The notes: generated by a model from the sequence alone, not told the origin. 8,615 nucleotides of DNA from an uncultured Clostridia bacterium (GCA_947624755.1 CANQLQ010000068.1:1-8615); one strand, 5' to 3'; positions 1-6,859 are shown, numbered from the stretch's first letter. Made by a program: numbers and translations.

Positions 1-144
1 GCCCCTACGCGTTTATGATTTATAGCAAAAGCCGTGCCGTGGGGTATGTGTGTAAAGATTTACGTCAATCCAACACGCGTAATTCCTGCGGACGATGTCC
101 GCCGCGTAATTGCTGCACGCCATGCGTGCTTAATCAGAGCTTCC
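1..144. other. Gene-free GC-rich intergenic block
   Basis: No credible gene lies here. The block contains the paired hairpins at 76-129, and its first bases (CCCCTACGCG) resemble the edge of GC-rich intergenic repeats I associate with Clostridia. Near the right end is TAATCAGAGCTTCC (131-144), which recurs inverted at 3890-3903 with one difference. I read it as the right end of a non-coding repeat whose left part is outside the window. Confidence 0.4.
76..129. repeat. Two-unit 27-bp hairpin repeat
   Basis: Two units lie exactly 27 bp apart. Each begins with CGCGTAATT followed by (C/G)CTGC (76-89 and 103-116, 13 of 14 identical) and ends in a perfect 6-bp stem with a 3-base loop: GCGGAC/GTCCGC at 88-102 and GCACGC/GCGTGC at 115-129. 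The stem arms differ at three positions per arm, yet both pair perfectly, so the structure looks conserved rather than the bases. The block is GC-rich against AT-rich genes on its right. No poly-T run follows either stem, so these are not ordinary terminators. They probably belong to a dispersed non-coding repeat family that extends past the left window edge. Confidence 0.6.
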
Positions 145-1434
145 TTAAAAATTCAGCTTTTCAAAGTTATCCAAAATCATCTTGGTCATATGAATATTTG
201 AATTTAAAATATTCTTAAACTTACTGTAATTAGAAAAATATGCAATACACACTAATTGATTTGATAATACAACATATGGCAGCGCTTGTTTTTCTTCTTC
301 GGTTAGTTTTAAGACTTTATCATAGCCCAGTATAATATTCCTGTAAATATCAATCCAATTGTCAAAAGTTTCTTTATTATTTACTGTTTCAGAAAGAATA
401 GCGGTCGCTGCATAGCATAGGTCATATATTCTTAAATTCCTTTCAGACAGCTCAAAGTCAATAAAACCTATTTCGTTTTCTTTTATTATAACATTTCCTG
501 GATTAATATCACGGTGAATAATTTGCTTTGGCAAACTGTTGTATATGGTTTTGAATACTTCAGAATATGATTTTATAATATAATCGGGAATATCTATAAA
601 ACTTTTCGCTTTTGGCAGCGATTGGTTTATTACATTTTCATACAAATTTACTTCATCAACCGCAGCCTCAACGGTATTTAATACCATATGCAATTTTGCA
701 ATACTTTTACCTAAGTTACAGGCAATTGATTTACCTACGGGTTCATTAAACTTTTGCGGGTTTATGTGTTCCCCCTCAAGCCTTTTAGTTAGGCAAAAAT
801 ACAAATCATTTTTTTCAACAAAATAGCAGCCTTTATTCGTAGGAACTATCTCTGCGGTATATAGCCCAGAAGCTTTCATAGCCGTCAAAAGTTCAATTTG
901 CTTTTTAATTTGCGCAAAATAATGAGAAACTTTTAAAATATAATTTTCACCAACATAAAAAGCGTTTTCATTGCGTCTTGCACAATTCCCGTAATAAGTA
1001 TCTTTAATTGTATTGTCCGCTATGTCCCAATTTTCAATAACAACAGCAGATAATTTTTTATGACTTATCATAATATCTCCATCCTTTACTATAAATTTTG
1101 AAGGCTTTTCCGCCTTGAATTTATTGAGAAATTCTGATGGGGTATAGCCGATTTCACGCTTAAAAGCTTTATAAAAAGATGCATATGAGCTGAAGCCGTA
1201 CTCCAACGCAATATCAATTTTTTTCTTACCGCGGCCCATTTCAAAAATTGCATTAAGTAATTTCCTGTGCAAAATATACTGCATAACAGGCATACCTACC
1301 GTACTTTGAAAAAGGCGATAAAAATAAAATACGCAAAAGCCCGATAAATCGGCTAAATCATTCGCTGTAATTTCAGCTTTTAGATTTTCTTCAACATAAT
1401 CAATGCTGTTTTGAATTATTTGTCGATTATCCAT
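145..1434 (-). CDS. AraC-type DNA-binding domain fused to an APH-like kinase
   Basis: This 429-residue protein has two parts. Residues about 1-107 form an AraC/XylS-type domain with two helix-turn-helix units (about 22-45 and 72-96), ending in the family's typical GYTPSEF segment. Residues about 125-429 resemble aminoglycoside phosphotransferase/choline kinase proteins: a likely ATP-binding Lys in YILKVS (K168), the catalytic loop HRDINPGN (H307, D309, N314) and the metal-binding Asp of GFIDFE (D326). The kinase half therefore looks intact. The gene has its own GAGGT site 6 bases before the ATG. Its C-terminus abuts the hairpin repeats, and the next gene upstream is 179 bp away. Domain families are clear; the substrate and regulated genes cannot be read from sequence. 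It could be a regulator whose small-molecule ligand is phosphorylated, or a resistance or catabolic kinase that controls its own synthesis. Confidence 0.85.
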   Translation of the reverse strand: MDNRQIIQNSIDYVEENLKAEITANDLADLSGFCVFYFYRLFQSTVGMPVMQYILHRKLLNAIFEMGRGKKKIDIALEYGFSSYASFYKAFKREIGYTPSEFLNKFKAEKPSKFIVKDGDIMISHKKLSAVVIENWDIADNTIKDTYYGNCARRNENAFYVGENYILKVSHYFAQIKKQIELLTAMKASGLYTAEIVPTNKGCYFVEKNDLYFCLTKRLEGEHINPQKFNEPVGKSIACNLGKSIAKLHMVLNTVEAAVDEVNLYENVINQSLPKAKSFIDIPDYIIKSYSEVFKTIYNSLPKQIIHRDINPGNVIIKENEIGFIDFELSERNLRIYDLCYAATAILSETVNNKETFDNWIDIYRNIILGYDKVLKLTEEEKQALPYVVLSNQLVCIAYFSNYSKFKNILNSNIHMTKMILDNFEKLNF

Positions 1435-1613
1435 CAGAACACCTCACTTTCTTTGTACTTGCAAGTTACGACATTATGATAACAAACAATTTAAAAAAAA
1501 GATTTCCTGTGTTGCCTATTTTCATTTTTTAACCATCGGCGAATAGCACTGCACCCAATATGAACCAATAGCAGAAAAAAGCAAAAGACTGCCGTCAGAC
1601 ATTCTCAGTGCAT

Positions 1614-2795
1614 CTATTTAATAGCAAATATTCCGGTATAAGTATCCGCCTTTTTTAAAGCCGAAGTTCTGAACTTATTGCGTGCGTTTTCATCGAAAGA
1701 AATTTTTCCTGTTTCACCGCTGTACTCAATTTTTTTAATTTGAGAAATGATATCTTGAGTTTGAACCGAACCGGCGTTAACAACCGAATTTGCAAAAAGC
1801 ATATATGCGTCATATGAAAGCACAGATGCCGTTGCCGCATTTGAATTTCCCGAATTCATATATTCAAGATCTTTGTCATTTGAAATCCAAGCCGAAAAAT
1901 CAGTTATAAATTGTGAAGATGTGTCGATACCGCAATGAGAATAAGTATAAACCGGAAAAGCTACATTTTCGTTTTTTTCAAGCGTTGCCGCACTGTCCCA
2001 TGCGCTGCCCCCTAAAATTGAAATTTTGGCATTTGCTGATTCACATTCATTAATAATATCGGAAGCATAATATTGCGACACAGGGGCATATATCAAATCA
2101 TAACCGGAAATTTCATACGCAAAATTAATTTCATCTTCAAATGTTAAAATTTTTGCGCTTGCTCCAAGAGCCTCAAAACATTCTTTAAAATAGAGAGCCT
2201 CGGTCTGACTTATGTAATCACCAAGTTTTGAAATTACAACAGCCTTGCGCGCCATAATATTATCAAAAGCATACTTTGCACTTTCTTGAGCTTGTTCAAA
2301 ATCATCTTTTGTAAAGGAAAATACAGTTTTATAATTTTCCAAAATTTTAACGGAACAACCGCTAGGACAAATAACCGGTATTCCCGCACTTTCAAAAATG
2401 TCGCAGACCTCAGATAAAATTCCGTTATCAAAAGAGCCGATAATAACCGAAACTCCGTCGGATACAAGCTTTTGCGCGGCTTGTCTTACCGAGTCGTCCG
2501 AAGCGCTGAACTCGGCAACATCAAGCTTAATTTTATATGTTTCATCCGATATTTCGATTTCGGGCAAAACTTCATTTGCATATTTCAGACCGAGAATCGA
2601 CTGCTTTGAACCGATTGCATAATCTCCGGTTTGTTTTTCAAAAACGCCTATTTTAATAATATTGCTTTGCTCCTGCTGTGTGGCAGAGTTAATTTCTTCG
2701 GTTTCGTTTGTGTTGTCTGAAACAGGGCTGCTTTTGCACGAAACCAAAGTAAACAGCAAAATCAAAACAAGCGTCATAGCTATAATTTTTTTCAT
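1614..2795 (-). CDS. LivK-type ABC transporter substrate-binding lipoprotein
   Basis: The 393-residue product begins with a lipoprotein signal peptide: MKK, a hydrophobic stretch, and the lipobox LVSC with Cys at residue 20. An acidic, polar linker follows. From about residue 46 (IIKIGVFEKQTGDY) the protein matches type I periplasmic binding proteins of the branched-chain amino acid class (Peripla_BP_6): the KIGV strand, the VSVIIGSFDNG and IPVICPSG segments of lobe 1, and a closing GKISFDENA-type segment. It should be anchored outside the membrane and bind a small polar ligand; the ligand is not predictable. The frame is open further upstream to 2882, but a good promoter at 2833-2861 lies inside that extension, so translation must begin downstream of it. 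The ATG at 2795 follows a GGGGG purine run by 6 bases; the ATG at 2810 is the only other realistic start. No permease or ATPase of this class lies nearby. Confidence 0.88.
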   Translation of the reverse strand: MKKIIAMTLVLILLFTLVSCKSSPVSDNTNETEEINSATQQEQSNIIKIGVFEKQTGDYAIGSKQSILGLKYANEVLPEIEISDETYKIKLDVAEFSASDDSVRQAAQKLVSDGVSVIIGSFDNGILSEVCDIFESAGIPVICPSGCSVKILENYKTVFSFTKDDFEQAQESAKYAFDNIMARKAVVISKLGDYISQTEALYFKECFEALGASAKILTFEDEINFAYEISGYDLIYAPVSQYYASDIINECESANAKISILGGSAWDSAATLEKNENVAFPVYTYSHCGIDTSSQFITDFSAWISNDKDLEYMNSGNSNAATASVLSYDAYMLFANSVVNAGSVQTQDIISQIKKIEYSGETGKISFDENARNKFRTSALKKADTYTGIFAIK

Positions 2796-2832
2796 CGGAA
2801 ACCCCCGCATAAGAAATAACTGATTCAGTCTT

Positions 2833-2861
2833 ATTGTAACACTATAATTGCTTCTTTGCAA
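2833..2861 (-). promoter_or_regulatory. Promoter of the substrate-binding lipoprotein gene
   Basis: On the minus strand a -35 box TTGCAA (2861-2856), a 17-base spacer and a -10 box TACAAT (2838-2833) fit a housekeeping sigma-A promoter. Transcription would start near 2826, about 30 bases before the ATG at 2795. This site rules out the longer open frame starting at 2882. Confidence 0.65.
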
Positions 2862-2912
2862 CCAATAGGTAATATAAAACATTCAAATTACAATTAAGGA
2901 GGGACTGTCGTG

Positions 2913-2942
2913 GCAGAGACGACCACACGAGGTCGCCTCTGC
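2913..2942 (-). repeat. GC-rich 12-bp hairpin downstream of the dehydrogenase-like gene
   Basis: Arms 2913-2924 and 2931-2942 form a 12-bp stem with a 6-base loop. In minus-strand RNA every position pairs, with one G-U wobble; in plus-strand RNA the same position is an A-C mismatch, which suggests the functional transcript is the minus one. The stem begins 6 bases past the stop codon of the gene ending at 2948, so it may protect or end that transcript, but no U-run follows. Its GC content is far above its surroundings, so a dispersed intergenic repeat is an equally good reading. Confidence 0.55.
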
Positions 2943-2947
2943 GAGAT

Positions 2948-3835
2948 TTATAAAAAATTCAAGAAATCTTCCCATAATTCCCACGGCGCTTTGCAACCGT
3001 AATTTCCGCTGTTATTTCTTTTAAATACTTCAAAAGCAAAATAAAGCATTATCGAAGCTGTAAAATTTATTTCCGACTCCCCTTTAATTTCAAATCTAAG
3101 CTTATCACAAAAGCAGTTAAAGCTATACTTTTGTGGTAAGTTATTTTTTATAAGACTATTGTATTTTTCATTGTAATTTTCATCGAAGTCTTTAAAATAT
3201 ATAATATATTCACTGTCATCGGTAACGCTTTTATCCGAAAGTATTTCTTTTTTTATCCGTTCTCCGATTTTTAAATTTTCAGCCGATACAAAGAAAAAAT
3301 GCTTTTTATCGTTATTATGTATTTCGTCAAACACATACGCATCGAGCACTCCTTCAATATCTTTTACTTTATTTTTTAAAAAATAGTTTTGCCCGCTTTT
3401 CTCTTCTTTTGAATCAAAAAACGGAAATTCTAAAAAACCGGCAAGCTTTCTTAATATAGGAATAAAAAACGAATTGAGCCCGCAGCCGGTAACAGCCAAT
3501 TTTTTTGCTTCTTTTGCATATTTGTCACACAGCTCTTTATGTATTTGCATTTTTTCTTGAATTTCATAACAATCAACAAGATTAAAATATTTTGCAATAT
3601 ACGGAGAAATTACAGGCAAATCATTTTCGCTTCCCATACAGACGAGCATAACATCAACCTTTTTCGCAAATTTGTTTATGTCAAAGAATGAATAAACGGG
3701 AGTATTATATTCGGATTTTACAAAAACGGTATTACGGCGGGTAAATATACCAACCAATTCAATATTGTCAAAAACAAGTGCCTGCTTCTCTACCTCTTTG
3801 CCAAGATTACCATAACCTGCAATTGCAATTTTCAA
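2948..3835 (-). CDS. Diverged meso-diaminopimelate-dehydrogenase-like protein
   Basis: The 295-residue protein follows the plan of meso-diaminopimelate dehydrogenases: the NADP-binding loop GYGNLG (residues 7-12), FTRRN (31-35), CMGS (66-69), a VD-Y segment (87-90) and the C-terminal NFTASIM stretch (257-263). However, the family's GWDPG active-site segment reads GCGLNSFF (117-124), with Asp replaced by Asn and Trp by Leu. The SQGHS-type and TYDNH-type segments are also changed, and the protein is about 30 residues shorter than usual. It probably binds a dinucleotide but may not act on diaminopimelate. The start is taken as TTG at 3835: AGAGGTGA lies 5 to 6 bases upstream and MKIAIAGYGNLG matches the family N-terminus. 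The in-frame GTG at 3844 sits inside that binding site. A poor TATAAT candidate at 3905-3900 (no clear -35) could start its transcript; otherwise it depends on read-through from the metal operon. Confidence 0.72.
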   Translation of the reverse strand: MKIAIAGYGNLGKEVEKQALVFDNIELVGIFTRRNTVFVKSEYNTPVYSFFDINKFAKKVDVMLVCMGSENDLPVISPYIAKYFNLVDCYEIQEKMQIHKELCDKYAKEAKKLAVTGCGLNSFFIPILRKLAGFLEFPFFDSKEEKSGQNYFLKNKVKDIEGVLDAYVFDEIHNNDKKHFFFVSAENLKIGERIKKEILSDKSVTDDSEYIIYFKDFDENYNEKYNSLIKNNLPQKYSFNCFCDKLRFEIKGESEINFTASIMLYFAFEVFKRNNSGNYGCKAPWELWEDFLNFL

Positions 3836-3873
3836 AAAAATCACCTCTCATCAATATATGAAATGAAAGGTGA
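3834..3873 (-). promoter_or_regulatory. Terminator-shaped hairpin covering a ribosome binding site
   Basis: In minus-strand RNA, bases 3873-3863 (TCACCTTTCAT) pair with 3851-3841 (ATGAGAGGTGA) over 11 bp with one G-U wobble and an 11-base loop. Seven U residues follow directly (3840-3834). The right arm contains the Shine-Dalgarno sequence of the dehydrogenase-like gene, and its TTG start codon overlaps the end of the U-tract. This is an intrinsic-terminator shape placed on a translation start. It could end the metal operon transcript (which stops coding at 3951), attenuate the downstream gene, or mask its ribosome site. The stem is only moderately GC-rich, so termination may be partial. Confidence 0.55.
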
Positions 3874-3950
3874 TGATATGAAATTTTAGGGAAGCACTGA
3901 TTATAAGGTTCACTTTAAAGGCGGGTCGCTTTCAGTTGATAAAAGTTTAT

Positions 3951-5723
3951 TCAGCTTAAAGCGGCTTTGAGGTTAGTATAATTTTTTTCCATAAGGCTGA
4001 GATATGTCTCGCCGTTTTCAAAATCATCAAGAGTTACGCTCTGGCATGAATACAAAGTCATAACCTTTGCCCCGGTTGCTTTGCCTATCATATTTGCCGC
4101 ATTACCTGTGCTGTTGTCCGTTTTGAATACAACCGGAATCTTTTCGTCTTTTACCTTATTAATTAAAAAAGAAAGAGTGACCGGATCCGCTTCGGTTTCG
4201 GCGCTGCAGCCCGGAAAGGCTGCATAGTATTCAAAATTGTATTCATCGAAAAGATATTTCAAAGGGAAACGGTCACCGATTACAAACGGGCGTCCTTTGC
4301 TTTCACTTTCAAGCTGCTTGAAATTTTTATCAAGCAATTGGATTTGATTTATAAAGTTATCAAGATTGGTATTGTAAAAATCCTTATTAATTCTATCTTT
4401 TTTACAAACCGCTTCGCATATAGCCTTTGAAATTTTAATTGCGTTAAGAGGAGAAGTCCAGACGTGTTCATCATACTCCTCTTGTTCTTGCGCAGCCATA
4501 CCTTCGGTTATTGTTTCAAGCTCCGCGCCGGTAATATCCATCATCTTCAAAAAAGTTATCTTTGAAGCATCAACCGAGGACAGCATTTTTTCAACCCAAC
4601 TGTCGGATTCGCCTCCGGTATAAACAAAAATATCGCAGTTGATTATTTTCTGTATATCCGCAGGCGACGGCTCAAAGGTATGACTTTCCTCACCCGGCCG
4701 AAGAAGCATGGTTATCTCGGCCTTTTCAGCGGTAACTTCTTTGGTCAAATCATAAGAGGCAAAATTTGTTGTAACAATTGAGGGTTTGTCATTCTTTTTT
4801 TCTATGGGATCTCCTGTGCCGATAAGTAAAACAAAAGCGGCAAAAAATAAAACAAAAACAGAAACAGTAAGCGGTATTTTAAATCTTGAAACAAAGCTTC
4901 CGGCTTTTGAGGAAAGGATTTTTCCGGCAACTGTAAAAATAATAAGTAAAACAATATTTACGCATACAACGCTTGCCCCTGCCGGAGTTTCAAAACGCAC
5001 GGAAACAACAAGCCCGGTTAAAAATCCTATCACCGATAAAACAGCGCTCAGAACAACAACCGATTTATAGCTTTTTGAAATCCTCATTGAAATAACCGTG
5101 GGGAAAATTATAAGGCTCGATATAAGCAAAGTTCCGATTATTCTCATTCCGATAACTATTGTAACAGCAGTCAAAACGGCGATAAGGGTATTATATATAT
5201 TAGTTTTAGTTCCTGTAGCTTTTGCAAAATTTTCATCGAAGGTTACAGCAAAAATTTCATTGTAGAACAAAACAAAAATTATAATAACTGCAATTGAAAG
5301 TACAATGCTGAGCGCTACGTCACCGTCGGTCATGGTAAGAATACTTCCGAACATATAGTTATAAACGTCAACATTCATACCGCCCGAAACGGACATAACC
5401 ATAACGCCGAAAGCGAGCGCTCCGGTTGACAAAAGCGCAATAGCGGCGTCACCCTTAATTTTTCCGTTTTCGTTAAGCCGAAGAAGAAAAAAAGCTGCGA
5501 TAATTACAACGGGAAGTGAAAAATACAAAGGCGCAATATTTGCCATGCAGGCAACAGACAATGCGCCGAAGCCTACATGGGATAAGCCGTCGCCAATCAT
5601 TGAAAAGCGTTTAAGAACAAGACTGACACCCAAAAGGGCGCAGCAAAGCGAAATCAGGACCCCAACTACAAGCGCACGAATAAGAAAGGTCTGGGAGAAG
5701 ATAAAAGAAAAAATGTCAGTCAT
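3951..5723 (-). CDS. Fused metal ABC transporter: ZnuB-type permease plus ZnuA-type binding protein
   Basis: The 590-residue protein joins two normally separate subunits. Residues about 1-270 are an ABC-3 family permease (ZnuB/MntB type) with about eight hydrophobic segments and the conserved MIGDGLSHVGFGAL region (42-55). A basic stretch (about 270-285) leads to a further hydrophobic helix (about 287-302) ending in LLIGTGD, then a ZnuA/TroA-type metal-binding domain (about 315-590) with ligand-like His348 in ESHTFEPSP and His420 in DEHVWTSP. It should import zinc or manganese with the ATPase encoded just upstream. The third His of classical ZnuA is absent: the segment reads GDRFPLKYL (483-491). 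A variant GDRFP group is known to me in Clostridia from memory. The start at 5723 has GGGAGG 7 bases upstream and overlaps the ATPase gene by 8 bases, so translation is probably coupled. An open frame extends to 5765 but lacks such a site. Confidence 0.9.
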   Translation of the reverse strand: MTDIFSFIFSQTFLIRALVVGVLISLCCALLGVSLVLKRFSMIGDGLSHVGFGALSVACMANIAPLYFSLPVVIIAAFFLLRLNENGKIKGDAAIALLSTGALAFGVMVMSVSGGMNVDVYNYMFGSILTMTDGDVALSIVLSIAVIIIFVLFYNEIFAVTFDENFAKATGTKTNIYNTLIAVLTAVTIVIGMRIIGTLLISSLIIFPTVISMRISKSYKSVVVLSAVLSVIGFLTGLVVSVRFETPAGASVVCVNIVLLIIFTVAGKILSSKAGSFVSRFKIPLTVSVFVLFFAAFVLLIGTGDPIEKKNDKPSIVTTNFASYDLTKEVTAEKAEITMLLRPGEESHTFEPSPADIQKIINCDIFVYTGGESDSWVEKMLSSVDASKITFLKMMDITGAELETITEGMAAQEQEEYDEHVWTSPLNAIKISKAICEAVCKKDRINKDFYNTNLDNFINQIQLLDKNFKQLESESKGRPFVIGDRFPLKYLFDEYNFEYYAAFPGCSAETEADPVTLSFLINKVKDEKIPVVFKTDNSTGNAANMIGKATGAKVMTLYSCQSVTLDDFENGETYLSLMEKNYTNLKAALS

Positions 5724-6423
5724 CTTTTTTACCTCCCTTGAAGGAACGAAAAATATCACTTTCAAGATACTCTTTGGCCGTTAAGAAAAGTGAGCCGTTC
5801 TTTTTCATATGCAAAATATGGGTTGCGTGAGAGGCGGCATAAAGCAAGTCGTGAGAAACCATAATTATCGTTACGCGGTATTCTTTATTCAGCTTTTCAA
5901 TAATGCTGTAAAAATCGGAGGTGACATTGATATCAAGCCCCGTCACGGGTTCATCAAGAAGCAATAATTTTTCGGTTGAACACAGCGCCCTTGCAAGAAG
6001 AACTCTTTGTTGCTGTCCGCCCGAAAGGTCACGAAACGAACGGTTTTTTAAGTCAAGAATATCAAGCTTTTTCATATTTGAATCGGCAAGGTTTTTTTGT
6101 TCGCGAGAGAAAAAAAGACCTTTTTTTGAAGAAAGGCAGCCCGATATTACCACCTCATAAACACTTGCGGGGAAATCTTTCTGCGAATCATTTTGCTGGG
6201 GCAGATAGCCGATATTTTTCCGCTTTACTTCGTTTTCAAATTTTATTTTTCCGCTTGTTACGGATTTAAGTCCGAGAATAGCTTTAACAAGCGTACTCTT
6301 TCCGCTTCCGTTTTCTCCGACAACACAAAGAAAATCGCCTTTATTTACACAAAAAGACAAATTTTCAGTAACAACTGTATTGTCATAGCTTAAACAGACA
6401 TTGTCACATTCAATTAGTTTCAT
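5716..6423 (-). CDS. znuC: Metal ABC transporter ATP-binding protein, ZnuC type
   Basis: This 235-residue ATPase has every expected motif: Walker A GENGSGKST (36-44), the Q-loop in YLPQQND (about 73-79), the ABC signature LSGGQQQR (133-140), Walker B LLLLDEP (153-159), the D-loop region TGLD and the H-loop VSHD (His191). The N-terminal MKLIECDNVCLSYDN and the YLPQQ segment are typical of zinc/manganese importers. It should sit at the inner membrane face and power the fused permease encoded next. The start at 6423 shares one base with the Fur-family stop (TAATG), with GGAGA a few bases upstream inside that gene; an open frame reaching 6447 is less likely. Length fits the family. Whether the metal is zinc or manganese rests on context, chiefly the regulator. 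Confidence 0.93.
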   Translation of the reverse strand: MKLIECDNVCLSYDNTVVTENLSFCVNKGDFLCVVGENGSGKSTLVKAILGLKSVTSGKIKFENEVKRKNIGYLPQQNDSQKDFPASVYEVVISGCLSSKKGLFFSREQKNLADSNMKKLDILDLKNRSFRDLSGGQQQRVLLARALCSTEKLLLLDEPVTGLDINVTSDFYSIIEKLNKEYRVTIIMVSHDLLYAASHATHILHMKKNGSLFLTAKEYLESDIFRSFKGGKKDD

Positions 6424-6842
6424 TACTTTTCTCCGTTTTTCAGGCAATCTTCACAGATTCCGAGAATTGTAGTTTTTGAATTGTTGACCAAAAATTTATG
6501 ATGTTCTTCTATATGAGAACATACGCCGTTCATAAAATCACATCCGAGATGAATAAGTTTTCCGCACTCGGTACATTTAAGATGCATATGCTCTGCGCAA
6601 TGATTTTCTTTTTTAACATATTGATATGTTGCGCTTGATCTTCCGCCCTCATAAAAGCGTCTGACTTCACCGCTTTTTGAAAGATTTTCGACATATCTGT
6701 ATACCGTCGTTCGTCCAACAGGTTCACCGTTTTTTTTAAGAAGGGCTACTATTTCATCTATTGTAAAAGAATTTTCGCTGTTATCTTCAAGAAGCTTTAA
6801 AATTATACTTCTTTGTTTTGTTTTATATATATTTTCGCTCAT
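6423..6842 (-). CDS. zur: Fur-family metalloregulator, probably Zur
   Basis: The 139-residue protein is a complete Fur-family repressor. Residues about 1-78 form the winged-helix DNA-binding domain, with the conserved GRTTVYRYVENLSKSGEV recognition region (43-60). Residues 81-139 form the metal-binding and dimer domain: HCAEHMHLKCTEC (H81, C82, H85, H87, C90, C93), a Cys/His-rich stretch (C101, C108, H110, H114, H115) and the closing CEDC (C130, C133). C90, C93, C130 and C133 form the usual structural zinc site. As first gene of a metal-importer operon it most likely senses zinc and represses its own operon; Mur or PerR-like sensing cannot be excluded from sequence alone. GAGG stands about 8 bases before the ATG. 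Its promoter and a palindromic operator candidate lie directly upstream. Confidence 0.9.
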   Translation of the reverse strand: MSENIYKTKQRSIILKLLEDNSENSFTIDEIVALLKKNGEPVGRTTVYRYVENLSKSGEVRRFYEGGRSSATYQYVKKENHCAEHMHLKCTECGKLIHLGCDFMNGVCSHIEEHHKFLVNNSKTTILGICEDCLKNGEK

Positions 6843-6859
6843 TCAAATATACCTCAATT

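Noticed and set aside
76..129. Possible CRISPR array, because of the 27-bp period
   Set aside because: Only two units exist, the changing part is a self-pairing stem rather than a spacer, and no cas gene is present.
15..218. A 67-codon plus-strand open frame over the left-edge repeats
   Set aside because: It runs through structured repeats and into the antisense of the kinase gene, is rich in unusual Cys/Arg codons from the hairpins, and has no ribosome binding site.
1457..1466. Perfect 10-bp palindrome ACTTGCAAGT upstream of the AraC-kinase gene
   Set aside because: It could be an operator, but a 10-bp palindrome is common by chance and AraC-type proteins mostly bind direct repeats; no clear promoter was found beside it.
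1564..1613. Possible terminator after the lipoprotein gene
   Set aside because: A T-rich tract is present on the minus strand, but the preceding stem would be only about 3 bp.
2796..2882. N-terminal extension of the LivK-type lipoprotein
   Set aside because: A good promoter lies within it, and the extension would bury the lipoprotein signal peptide.
3864..3890. Tiny plus-strand frame after AAAGGTGATG
   Set aside because: Eight codons only; the sequence is explained as the complement of the hairpin arm.
5724..5765. N-terminal extension of the fused transporter
   Set aside because: The ATG at 5723 has a strong GGGAGG site at ideal spacing and an 8-base coupled overlap; the extension overlaps the ATPase gene by 50 bases without a ribosome site.
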